Source: Thermocladium sp. UBA166
GTDB taxonomy: Archaea; Thermoproteota; Thermoprotei; Thermoproteales; Thermocladiaceae
Direction: 5' to 3'
Length of the DNA stretch: 14,326 nt
Assembly: GCA_002508315.1 (NCBI GenBank)
Contig: DAHE01000032.1
Span: 1-14,326, forward strand
Every line of letters starts with the position of its first letter. The first letter of the stretch is position 1. The notes below the pieces were generated by a model. It was not told the origin of the DNA, did no database searches, and was given only the letters and a program-made list of their open reading frames with translations. This document shows positions 7,508 through 13,171 of this stretch, one piece after another. Position numbers and translations under genes: made by a program.

Positions 7508-7754
7508 AACGTTAATCCATTAATCGCGACTCCCCCACGCATGAGGAGCGAGGCCCATTGCTCTTCGATGTCTCAACGAGAGGAGGCCCTCTCATGACTT
7601 AGCTGGGCTCAACCCACAGCGCGACCCCATGCAAACGTATTCCACAGCCAATCACCCCCTTCCCTCTCCCACGCGCTTACTCCCATCAAAGCGATGGATC
7701 GCCCGTGAGGAATCAAGCCCGCTACCCGTTGGATCGCATTATTTATTGGATAAA
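7508..7754. other. Intergenic stretch with a short hairpin, no gene recognised
   Basis: This space between the divergent YbjQ and PAC2 promoters is longer than the two promoters need. It contains a perfect 6-bp hairpin, GAGAGG-AGGC-CCTCTC, at 7578-7593. A 63-codon reading frame crosses it on the plus strand from 7629, but it has low-complexity, unprotein-like composition and runs into the PAC2 gene in another frame. I saw no C/D-box motifs (TGATGA/CTGA pairs) and no tRNA. Confidence 0.4.
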
Positions 7755-7764
7755 GTTTTTAAAG
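7755..7764 (+). promoter_or_regulatory. TATA box of the PAC2-family gene
   Basis: GTTTTTAAAG is centred about 25 bases before ATG 7784, consistent with leaderless transcription. Confidence 0.5.
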
Positions 7765-7783
7765 AATTGACGGTGGGCAACCC

Positions 7784-8608
7784 ATGGAGTCCCAAGCATC
7801 CCTTCTGGAGGTTAAGTTGAAGTCAATACCCAGGGACCCACGCAACATGTTGGTGCTATCGTGCCCCGAGCCTAGCTTGGCGTCCGTGGTGTCCATCGAG
7901 TACGTGATAGACGCGTTGAAGATGGAGGAGATAGGCGCGATAAAGATAGGAAGCATATCGCCGGTGATAACTGTAATAGAGGGCGTTGCTAAGCTCCCCT
8001 ACAGGCTGTTCTATAAGAAGGACAGCAACCTGGTCACCATTAGGCAGCACGTCCCGATACCCCCAAACGCGTATAAACTCTTCATAGAGAAGATACTGGA
8101 CTGGGCGGACGAGAACGGCATAACCAAGGTCGTATGTCTCACCTCAATACCGGCCCTCGGCGATGCGGAGACCGATAATGTATACTTCGTAACCGAGGAG
8201 AGCCACGTGCAGGAGTTTAAATCGCTTGGATTAGTGCCGCTCAGCGAGGCCACGCTGACAGGGCTGGAGGCGGAGTTCCTGGACGCCGTGCTGTCCAGGG
8301 GAACGCTAACGGGCGCGCTCCTACTGGCGGAGTCCAAGCTATTGACATCAATAAATAACCTAGTCAAGACAGGGAAGATAGCGTCCTCCCAAGACGTGCT
8401 CTTCATACTGAACCAGACCGTCGGCAGGTTCGGCCCCGACGTGTCCGCAGCCGTAAAGCTGATAAGGGGCATATCGCTGCTCACCGGCATAAACGTATCA
8501 ACGGATAACTTAGAGGAACATGCAAAGAAGTACGCCTTTCTAATAGAGAAGAACCTGGAGGAGTACTTCAAGCAACCCGAGAAGGAGCGAGTGCCCACCG
8601 TCCTCTAA
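7784..8608 (+). CDS. PAC2-family protein (proteasome assembly chaperone fold)
   Basis: The 274-residue sequence shows the PAC2-family plan: a first strand NMLVLSCPEPSLASVVSIEYVIDAL, then GAIKIGSISP (51-60), a strand-helix with PIPPNAYKLFIEKILDWADENGITKVVCLTSIPALGD (91-127), the V-x-L-S-E-A-TLTGLEAEFLDAVLSRG region (151-173) with the conserved gatG-type turn, and a helical C-terminal part. Archaeal relatives (PbaA type) are proteasome-assembly-chaperone homologues whose own function is not fully settled; some carry a C-terminal HbYX-like tail for docking to the proteasome. This one ends PTVL, with no such tail. It stands alone between a YbjQ gene and a convergent membrane-protein gene 19 bases away. 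No proteasome gene is in view. Confidence 0.8.
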   Translation: MESQASLLEVKLKSIPRDPRNMLVLSCPEPSLASVVSIEYVIDALKMEEIGAIKIGSISPVITVIEGVAKLPYRLFYKKDSNLVTIRQHVPIPPNAYKLFIEKILDWADENGITKVVCLTSIPALGDAETDNVYFVTEESHVQEFKSLGLVPLSEATLTGLEAEFLDAVLSRGTLTGALLLAESKLLTSINNLVKTGKIASSQDVLFILNQTVGRFGPDVSAAVKLIRGISLLTGINVSTDNLEEHAKKYAFLIEKNLEEYFKQPEKERVPTVL

Positions 8609-8627
8609 AGCCAATCCGCGGCCTCCG

Positions 8628-9182
8628 TCAATGGATGGAGAACGCGGCGAAAAGCATCAGCAAGCCCATTATCATTGCGGCGCCGTTCGCCAGCGGGTTG
8701 CTGTACGAGGCATGGGCTATCGCGAACCTAACCCACCTACCCCTCCTTCTCACGTATATGCCCCTCTCCGTGAATGCATCCAGAAACATGTGGCTAGGCC
8801 CCAGCAGTAGGTTGGTGAGGAGAACTATCACCGCCAGCGGGGTCACCCTCCACTGGGACCCGTAGGCTAGAAGCAGGGATATTACGATGCCAGGAACAAT
8901 GCCCCAAGCAATGCTCCTCGGAACAGTGTGAGTCAACGGGGTCCTCCTCACGTAACCCCTCCTCTCCTCGTGGCCCAACCCATCTATGATGGAGTTGCCC
9001 ATCACCGACGTAACCAACGAAATGAACAACGCGCTTGGGAAGGCGGCGCCCATTGACACGGCGACCAATGCTAAGAGACCCGTCGAGAACACGTAATGCG
9101 TGAGCAGCTTCAATCCAACCACCCCAGATAGAACCCCCAAGAGAGAAAACGCATCTCCCTCATTCCAATTCAAAATTAACAT
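8628..9182 (-). CDS. Polytopic membrane protein, DUF1286 / YdjM-like
   Basis: A 184-residue protein with about four to five hydrophobic segments (roughly 12-27, 33-59, 92-107, 115-128 and 165-182). Conserved-looking polar residues sit at the membrane edges: THYVFSTGL (28-36), IIDGLGHE (65-72), RTPLTHTVPRS (80-90), GPSHMFLDAFTERGIYV (128-144) and NPLANGA. This His/Asp pattern matches DUF1286 proteins known from archaea and some Sulfolobus viruses, and resembles the YdjM/DUF457 membrane proteins annotated as metal-dependent hydrolases. Enzyme activity is unproven. It lies convergent to the PAC2 gene. The start at ATG 9182 has two possible TATA boxes, about 24 and 32 bases upstream, and the 23-bp palindrome copy lies about 40-60 bases upstream. 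Confidence 0.7.
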   Translation of the reverse strand: MLILNWNEGDAFSLLGVLSGVVGLKLLTHYVFSTGLLALVAVSMGAAFPSALFISLVTSVMGNSIIDGLGHEERRGYVRRTPLTHTVPRSIAWGIVPGIVISLLLAYGSQWRVTPLAVIVLLTNLLLGPSHMFLDAFTERGIYVRRRGRWVRFAIAHASYSNPLANGAAMIMGLLMLFAAFSIH

Positions 9183-9201
9183 CTTTATTATTATTTCTTT
9201 C

Positions 9202-9209
9202 GTTTAAAC
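9202..9209 (-). promoter_or_regulatory. Probable TATA box of the DUF1286-like gene
   Basis: GTTTAAAC is itself a palindrome, centred about 24 bases before ATG 9182. A second candidate, CATATAG on the minus strand at 9212-9218, lies about 33 bases before the start. Which is used cannot be decided from sequence. Confidence 0.4.
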
Positions 9210-9221
9210 TCTATATGAACC

Positions 9222-9244
9222 GCGTGTCCAATTTTTGGTAACGC
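9222..9244 (+). repeat. 23-bp imperfect palindrome, copy 1 (inverted relative to copy 2)
   Basis: The sequence follows GCGT-N2-CCAA-N3-TTGG-N2-ACGC. The copy at 11784-11806 is its exact reverse complement over all 23 bases, and matching stops at both ends. It lies between the stop of the ATPase gene and the promoter of the DUF1286-like gene, just upstream of the latter's TATA box. It could be a protein-binding site, a recombination site or one end of an element. Confidence 0.9.
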
Positions 9245-9265
9245 ATATATAAACATTACTGAGGA

Positions 9266-10102
9266 TCACTGCTGCTGAACCTCTACCTCGGCCTCCTCCA
9301 TTGGATTCATCTCTATCTCGTCTATGCCGCACTTGGAGACGTCGCTTGGATTCAGGGCGACGCACATTAATTGCCTCATGGTTAAGGGACCCAGCCTGCC
9401 TATCTTCTCAACAGTCTCCGGCGTGAGCGATAAGGCTCCCGCAACTTCCTGCAGGTCATCGGGCCCCACGTAGTCCGGCAGCATAACAGTGGCCAGCCTC
9501 ATCACTTCGAAGAGCGGCATGTCCACCTTAGCTATTAAATCCACCACGTCGGGCAGCATGGTCACCACCAAGTAAATGGAGTCCAGCAGCCTCATGTTGT
9601 TCCTGAAGCCGTGCATTGCCTCTATGAATCTGAAGGCCCGTGGATCGTCTTGGGACAGCAATCCCTCGTCCACCTCCATCACCACCCTCCACCCCTTCCT
9701 AGAGGCAGCCTCGTTTAACATCCCCAAGAAAGTTAACGGTTTGAGGCGAGCCAGCTCCACCAAGTCGTATGCGCCCAGCCTTGAGAATGCCTTTAAATCT
9801 CCCTTCTCCCTCCTCAGCTCTCCCTGGAGCTCAACTATCTTATCCATGTTATCCATAGCGATTGAGGCGGCCACCGCTGACAGATCCCTATCGCCGGCCC
9901 CGGCCATGTCAGTATAGAGACACTGCACGTAGTCGCAGAGGCTCAGCAGGAGGGTTGTCTTGCCGGAGCCCGCTCGCCCAATCACGGTTATTAATTGATT
10001 CCCATCCCTCACGTGCTTAATAATCGAATCCCTAGCCCTAATCCAGGAGTAACCCAGCAGCTTTACCTTATTATGCCTGCCAGTCACTAGAGACCTCTGC
10101 AT
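9266..10102 (-). CDS. AAA-type P-loop ATPase of unknown role
   Basis: A 278-residue NTPase. Walker A is GRAGSGKT (42-49) after a hydrophobic strand; Walker B is VVMEVDE (140-146) with Asp145 and Glu146; LVVTM (178-182) may be the sensor-1 strand, and a small helical lid-like region follows (about 205-250, with LPDYVGPDDLQEVAGAL). It ends in an acidic, Gln-terminated tail (261-278). The layout recalls STAND or Orc1/Cdc6-like archaeal ATPases, but no winged-helix domain follows the lid. The upstream gene encodes winged-helix-like segments, and its TGA is directly followed by this ATG, so the two are co-transcribed and may act as one complex. No transmembrane segment is seen. Function unknown. 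Confidence 0.8.
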   Translation of the reverse strand: MQRSLVTGRHNKVKLLGYSWIRARDSIIKHVRDGNQLITVIGRAGSGKTTLLLSLCDYVQCLYTDMAGAGDRDLSAVAASIAMDNMDKIVELQGELRREKGDLKAFSRLGAYDLVELARLKPLTFLGMLNEAASRKGWRVVMEVDEGLLSQDDPRAFRFIEAMHGFRNNMRLLDSIYLVVTMLPDVVDLIAKVDMPLFEVMRLATVMLPDYVGPDDLQEVAGALSLTPETVEKIGRLGPLTMRQLMCVALNPSDVSKCGIDEIEMNPMEEAEVEVQQQ

Positions 10103-10597
10103 TCAGCCCACCCTCTTCACCAAGCCGTAATACGATGAGCCTATCCTTATTTTATGGGTCCCCCCATAAGCCAGGATATAGGACTTGGAGCCTAGCATCG
10201 TCTTCACCAGTATCGCCTCGGCGTCTCCCTGGCTAATACCGAGCCTCCCGGCCACTAGCCTTATCACCTGCCCTATGTCGGCGTACCCGGTGATGGGATT
10301 AGATGCCTGCCTTATTGCATCGTCGATCGCCTTGACAGCGTCCTCCCGCTTGGGCGGTGACAGCATGGCTCTCACCCTGCCCACCTCCTCCGCGTCCATG
10401 AGGGCCACCCTGTAGCCAGCGCCGTGCTTCTGAACGCCTATCTTGCCCTCAGCACTCAATTCCTTTATCAATTCATCCGGCCTCCCCACCCACTTCCCCA
10501 GCACCTCCATGTATTGCTTGTACGGAGCATATACTGCGTCCCCATCGGAATCCCCCAACAATACCCCGACGAGGAACGCCAGGCCCACCTCATCCAT
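10103..10597 (-). CDS. Hypothetical protein with two winged-helix-like segments
   Basis: I do not recognise the family. The 164-residue protein has two segments with helix-turn-helix-wing character. In the first (about 25-67), the helix PDELIKELSAEGKI is followed by the hairpin GVQKHGAGYRVAL. In the second (about 107-162), the helices IGQVIRLVAGRLGISQGDAEAILVK are followed by YILAYGGTHKIRIGSS. A charged helix (83-98) joins them. There is no signal peptide or membrane segment. A DNA-binding role is an inference. The stop is directly followed by the ATPase start (TGAATG), making a two-gene unit. ATG 10597 is about 28 bases from a TATA-like box, and a perfect palindrome lies just upstream, so autoregulation is plausible. 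Confidence 0.7.
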   Translation of the reverse strand: MDEVGLAFLVGVLLGDSDGDAVYAPYKQYMEVLGKWVGRPDELIKELSAEGKIGVQKHGAGYRVALMDAEEVGRVRAMLSPPKREDAVKAIDDAIRQASNPITGYADIGQVIRLVAGRLGISQGDAEAILVKTMLGSKSYILAYGGTHKIRIGSSYYGLVKRVG

Positions 10598-10620
10598 CTA
10601 TTGGCCCAGCGCTGCGATGG

Positions 10621-10630
10621 GATAAAAACC
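10621..10630 (-). promoter_or_regulatory. TATA box of the winged-helix/ATPase unit
   Basis: On the minus strand this reads GGTTTTTATC, centred about 28 bases before ATG 10597. Confidence 0.45.
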
Positions 10631-10642
10631 AATTGATCAATT
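10631..10642. promoter_or_regulatory. Perfect 12-bp palindrome in the divergent promoter region
   Basis: AATTGATCAATT abuts the TATA box of the winged-helix/ATPase unit on its upstream side, where the BRE would lie. A half-site, AATTGAT, recurs at 10683-10689 at the edge of the TATA box of the divergent gene. This is a good candidate operator, perhaps for the adjacent winged-helix-like protein. Confidence 0.45.
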
Positions 10643-10686
10643 TAAGGGCAACGCGTATTGCAGCCGCACGTCTGGTTAATTTAATT

Positions 10687-10700
10687 GATATTTAAAAAAA
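10687..10700 (+). promoter_or_regulatory. TATA box of the 248-residue unknown gene
   Basis: GATATTTAAAAAAA is centred about 28 bases before GTG 10723. It supports that GTG over later candidates as the first codon of a leaderless message. Confidence 0.5.
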
Positions 10701-10722
10701 CGCGGCCCACCTTAGAGGAGAC

Positions 10723-11469
10723 GTGCTGTGGAGGTACGTGCTGACGATAGGGCACCCATGCATTAACGTGAGGATCGGCAAGGGGATTGTTTCCATAGCC
10801 ATGGACAGCAAGGGTAGGATAAGCTTCTCCCACAGATGTAAGGGGAGGCATTTGCGGATAAAGCCGTTCAGGTCGGTCGAGAGCACCGACGCCGTGGAGA
10901 GACCGTTGATCGGGAGGGGCAGTTTCTATCTGACCGTGTACACGGTTTATAGGGGAAACGCGTTCGTCAACGACGTAACTATAAGCAAGCAGGGCAAGGT
11001 GGAGCAATTCAGGGATGAGGCCAATGAGGAGTTAGCGAGGGGGTTGGTGATGGGCGGCCCAGCATCGCGGTACTTAGAGTACATGCTGGACGCGTTGATA
11101 GACAGGTACCTGGACACGCCGACCCCCGTGGTGATAATGTCGGCGAAGCTAACCATAGATTCATCCGTGATAGATGGATTGATTAGGCCGCACGCGTTGG
11201 ATGACTACGCATCAAGCGATTACAGGATATACCACTCGCCGGGCTTCATGGCTGCCGTGAAGTCCATCACCCCGCATAGGAGCGACATAACTATAATAAG
11301 CAGGATAGACAGGGCCGAGAGCTTCAAGTCAGCGGCAATGGGGGTTCTCCTGGGCTCCAGCATAATTCACGGAATCACGCTGGGCAGGTCGGGCAAAATA
11401 CCGGTGGGCATAGATGTGTTTTACCCAGCGGCTAGGAGGATTGCTTCCCGGAGCGATTCACCAAGATGA
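10723..11469 (+). CDS. Protein of unknown family
   Basis: A 248-residue soluble protein that I do not recognise. The N-terminal third (1-100) is rich in alternating beta strands (YVLTIGHPCINVRIGKGIVSIAM, GRISFSHRC, SFYLTVYTVYRG). It is followed by a helical region (RDEANEELARGLV, SRYLEYMLDALIDRYL) and a further alpha/beta part (VVIMSAKLTID, DITIISRIDRAESFKSAAMGVLLGSS, KIPVGIDVFYP). Two cysteines, 13 and 39, lie in the beta part. No transmembrane segment or nucleotide-binding loop is visible. The GTG start at 10723 agrees with the TATA box; a GTG at 10738 is the alternative. It is divergent from the winged-helix/ATPase unit and overlaps the TusA-like gene tail to tail by 38 bases. Codon use matches the neighbours, so it is a real gene. 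Confidence 0.75.
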   Translation: MLWRYVLTIGHPCINVRIGKGIVSIAMDSKGRISFSHRCKGRHLRIKPFRSVESTDAVERPLIGRGSFYLTVYTVYRGNAFVNDVTISKQGKVEQFRDEANEELARGLVMGGPASRYLEYMLDALIDRYLDTPTPVVIMSAKLTIDSSVIDGLIRPHALDDYASSDYRIYHSPGFMAAVKSITPHRSDITIISRIDRAESFKSAAMGVLLGSSIIHGITLGRSGKIPVGIDVFYPAARRIASRSDSPR

Positions 11470-11686
11470 ACCTCCAATACCCCCTCTCCTGCCCCTCCTC
11501 GATAACTGAAACCCCGCGTAGATCAGCCACGGACTTAAGGGTCCTTATCCAATCCTCGTCATTGACTGACACCGCGATTGCCTCGCCCTCCCCCAGCCTC
11601 ATCAACTCCTCTATCACGCTGTACACTGGATGCACGGAGCCACACCTATCGTCCTTATCTATCTTAAGCTCGGTCTTTACCTGCAT
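11432..11686 (-). CDS. Small TusA/SirA-like protein lacking the catalytic Cys
   Basis: An 84-residue protein whose layout suggests the TusA (SirA) fold: a short strand, the motif DRCGSVHPVYSVIEELMRLGEGEAIAV, then VNDEDWIRTLKSVADLRGVSVIEEGQERGYWRFILVNR, which matches the family's helix, strand and final hairpin. In TusA the conserved motif is G-x-x-C-P-x-P, whose Cys carries the sulfur; here the equivalent is G16-S-V-H19-P20, with the only Cys one residue before the Gly (Cys15). It may be a non-sulfurtransferase member or may use Cys15. Family assignment is from pattern only. ATG 11686 is about 25 bases from a TATA-like box. The 3' end overlaps the convergent unknown gene by 38 bases. Confidence 0.6.
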   Translation of the reverse strand: MQVKTELKIDKDDRCGSVHPVYSVIEELMRLGEGEAIAVSVNDEDWIRTLKSVADLRGVSVIEEGQERGYWRFILVNRSGKQSS

Positions 11687-11705
11687 GGACCTGGGGTGAA
11701 GCCGT

Positions 11706-11715
11706 GATTAATAAA
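11706..11715 (-). promoter_or_regulatory. TATA box of the TusA-like gene
   Basis: On the minus strand this reads TTTATTAATC, centred about 25 bases before ATG 11686. Confidence 0.45.
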
Positions 11716-11783
11716 CAGTCGCCAGGCGACCAACCAGGTTGAGTAGAATTCATGCTTGGAACTTAGTTCTGTTTCTCAATTTA

Positions 11784-11806
11784 GCGTTACCAAAAATTGG
11801 ACACGC
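11784..11806 (-). repeat. 23-bp imperfect palindrome, copy 2 (inverted relative to copy 1)
   Basis: Exact reverse complement of 9222-9244. It lies in the 184-bp gap between the stop of the M24-family gene and the start of the TusA-like gene, about 100 bases upstream of the latter. No target-site duplication flanks the pair: the bases outside the two copies differ. Confidence 0.9.
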
Positions 11807-11870
11807 AGTCCATCACCGACTAACCCCGTGAATCCTCCATCTCCATAATTACACCAATGAACGGCTAACC

Positions 11871-13079
11871 CTACCTCTTGGACACCCTCAATTCATCGAA
11901 CTCCGCGGGGAACCTCGTCAGCACCTCAATGCCATTACTAGTCACCAAGACGGTGTCCGAGTGCCTGTAACCGCCGTGTCCTGGATAGTAGAGACCAGGC
12001 TCGCATGACACAACCATTCCAGGCTTAAGCTCCCCCTCGTAGCCTACATCCAGGAAGGGGGCTTCATGCCCCTCTATGCCTAATCCATGCCCCACGTGAT
12101 GCCTTAGGTAATCCATCACCCCCAACTCCCTCGCTGTTCTCCTGACCGCCGCATCTATGTCTCCCAGCTTCGCACCCGGCTCCATAGCGTTCAACGCGGC
12201 TTGCCTCAGCTTCATCATAGCGTTGAATCGCTCCTCGGCCCCCGCTGGGTTGCCCACTATTATTGTTCTCTCGAGCTCGGAGTGATACCCGCCCACGTCG
12301 GGGCCCGCGCCGCTTCCGAGCACGTCGTCCTCCTTTATGGGCCTGGGGGCGGCCAACGCGTGGGGGAACGCCGAGTACTCCCCGACCTGTCCCCTGAACC
12401 CTATGAAGTTGGGCACGCTGTCTGTGAGGGGCATGTAGTCATCGCCGAGGGCCTTCTTCATCTCCCTACTGGCCTCCAGGCTGGCCTCGAGGGACACCTC
12501 CCAATCATACGCGCCGGGCCGTATCTTTCCCAGCAGTATCTCGTGGGCTCTGGCGGCCCACCTCCCGCTTTCCCTTATCAACTCCACCTCATTGCTCGAC
12601 TTGATCAGCCTCATTCCCTCCACCAACCCCTCCACCTTCCTCGTCTCCAATCCATCCCTCTTCAGGAGGGAGGAGAGATCCGTTCCCTTATACCCCCAGA
12701 AACCGGATGCACCTGCGGGATTATCCATTCCAATCACCTTCAGCCCAAGCCTGCCGGCCGCCTCCGAGATAACCTTCCTGAAGAAAACCATGGGCTCCTC
12801 CTCGCCGGGGTAATCGAAGTAGTAGTGCTCCTCCGTTACCACCCTGCTCCTGAACCCCACGTGCCCCTTCTCGACCATGGGCCCTAGGAACAACACGTCA
12901 CCTCCCTTTCCAGATATCAGGACGGCTAGGGGGCGCTCAGTCTGTATCATGAAGTAGCCCGTCAAGTAGAAGATGTTTGGGGCACTGGTCAAGTATAACG
13001 CGTCAATTCCATCCAGCGATAACCTGCGCCTCACCCTCTCCAGCCTATCTCTGTACTCAGAATCGGGTAGCCTCCACAT
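11871..13079 (-). CDS. M24-family protein (creatinase/prolidase fold) with altered metal site
   Basis: A 402-residue protein with an N-terminal creatinase-type domain (about 10-150, with IDALYLTSAPNIFYLTGYF) and a C-terminal pita-bread domain (about 160-395). M24 peptidases bind two metals with Asp, Asp, His, Glu, Glu. Here the aligned residues are Gly257 (for Asp), Glu268 (for Asp, in GGYHSELERT), His331 (HHVGHGLG, kept), Glu360 (SCEPGLYY, kept) and Ser374 (for Glu, in GGYRHSDTVLVT). Three of five are changed. The ERT and GGYR-x-x-D forms recall creatinase, a metal-free member of the fold. So prolidase or aminopeptidase P activity is doubtful, and a hydrolase of another small substrate is as likely. 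ATG 13079 is about 26 bases from a weak TATA-like box. It is divergent from the rhomboid gene. Confidence 0.85.
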   Translation of the reverse strand: MWRLPDSEYRDRLERVRRRLSLDGIDALYLTSAPNIFYLTGYFMIQTERPLAVLISGKGGDVLFLGPMVEKGHVGFRSRVVTEEHYYFDYPGEEEPMVFFRKVISEAAGRLGLKVIGMDNPAGASGFWGYKGTDLSSLLKRDGLETRKVEGLVEGMRLIKSSNEVELIRESGRWAARAHEILLGKIRPGAYDWEVSLEASLEASREMKKALGDDYMPLTDSVPNFIGFRGQVGEYSAFPHALAAPRPIKEDDVLGSGAGPDVGGYHSELERTIIVGNPAGAEERFNAMMKLRQAALNAMEPGAKLGDIDAAVRRTARELGVMDYLRHHVGHGLGIEGHEAPFLDVGYEGELKPGMVVSCEPGLYYPGHGGYRHSDTVLVTSNGIEVLTRFPAEFDELRVSKR

Positions 13080-13083
13080 AATG

Positions 13084-13094
13084 CGGGTAACCCG
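13084..13094. promoter_or_regulatory. Palindrome CGGGTAACCCG by the M24-gene start
   Basis: CGGGT-A-ACCCG lies 5 to 15 bases before ATG 13079, between the weak TATA-like box (about 13101-13108) and the start codon. A protein bound there could block initiation of the M24-family gene. It could also be chance. Confidence 0.3.
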
Positions 13095-13140
13095 TGCTGA
13101 TTATTGAATGTTTCCCCCGACGCTGCTCGCCAGCACTAGG

Positions 13141-13148
13141 CTTATTAA
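13141..13148 (+). promoter_or_regulatory. TATA box of the rhomboid gene
   Basis: CTTATTAA is centred about 27 bases before ATG 13172 and selects that ATG as a leaderless start. Confidence 0.5.
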
Positions 13149-13171
13149 CGACACGATTGCGCGGCAGCGCA

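Noticed and set aside
7600..7622. GGGCTCAACCC resembling a T-arm in the intergenic gap
   Set aside because: The loop is too short and no cloverleaf can be drawn from the flanks.
7629..7820. 63-codon plus-strand frame before the PAC2 gene
   Set aside because: Unprotein-like composition and overlap with the start of the real PAC2 gene in another frame.
9222..11806. Classical insertion sequence or transposon bounded by the 23-bp inverted repeats
   Set aside because: No transposase or integrase between or beside the copies and no target-site duplication; kept only as one possible origin.
12201..12887. 228-codon plus-strand frame
   Set aside because: Antisense to the M24-family gene, whose domain motifs are clear.
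13094..13171. N-terminal extension of the rhomboid protein
   Set aside because: It would begin upstream of the TATA box that fits ATG 13172, and its residues do not resemble the family.
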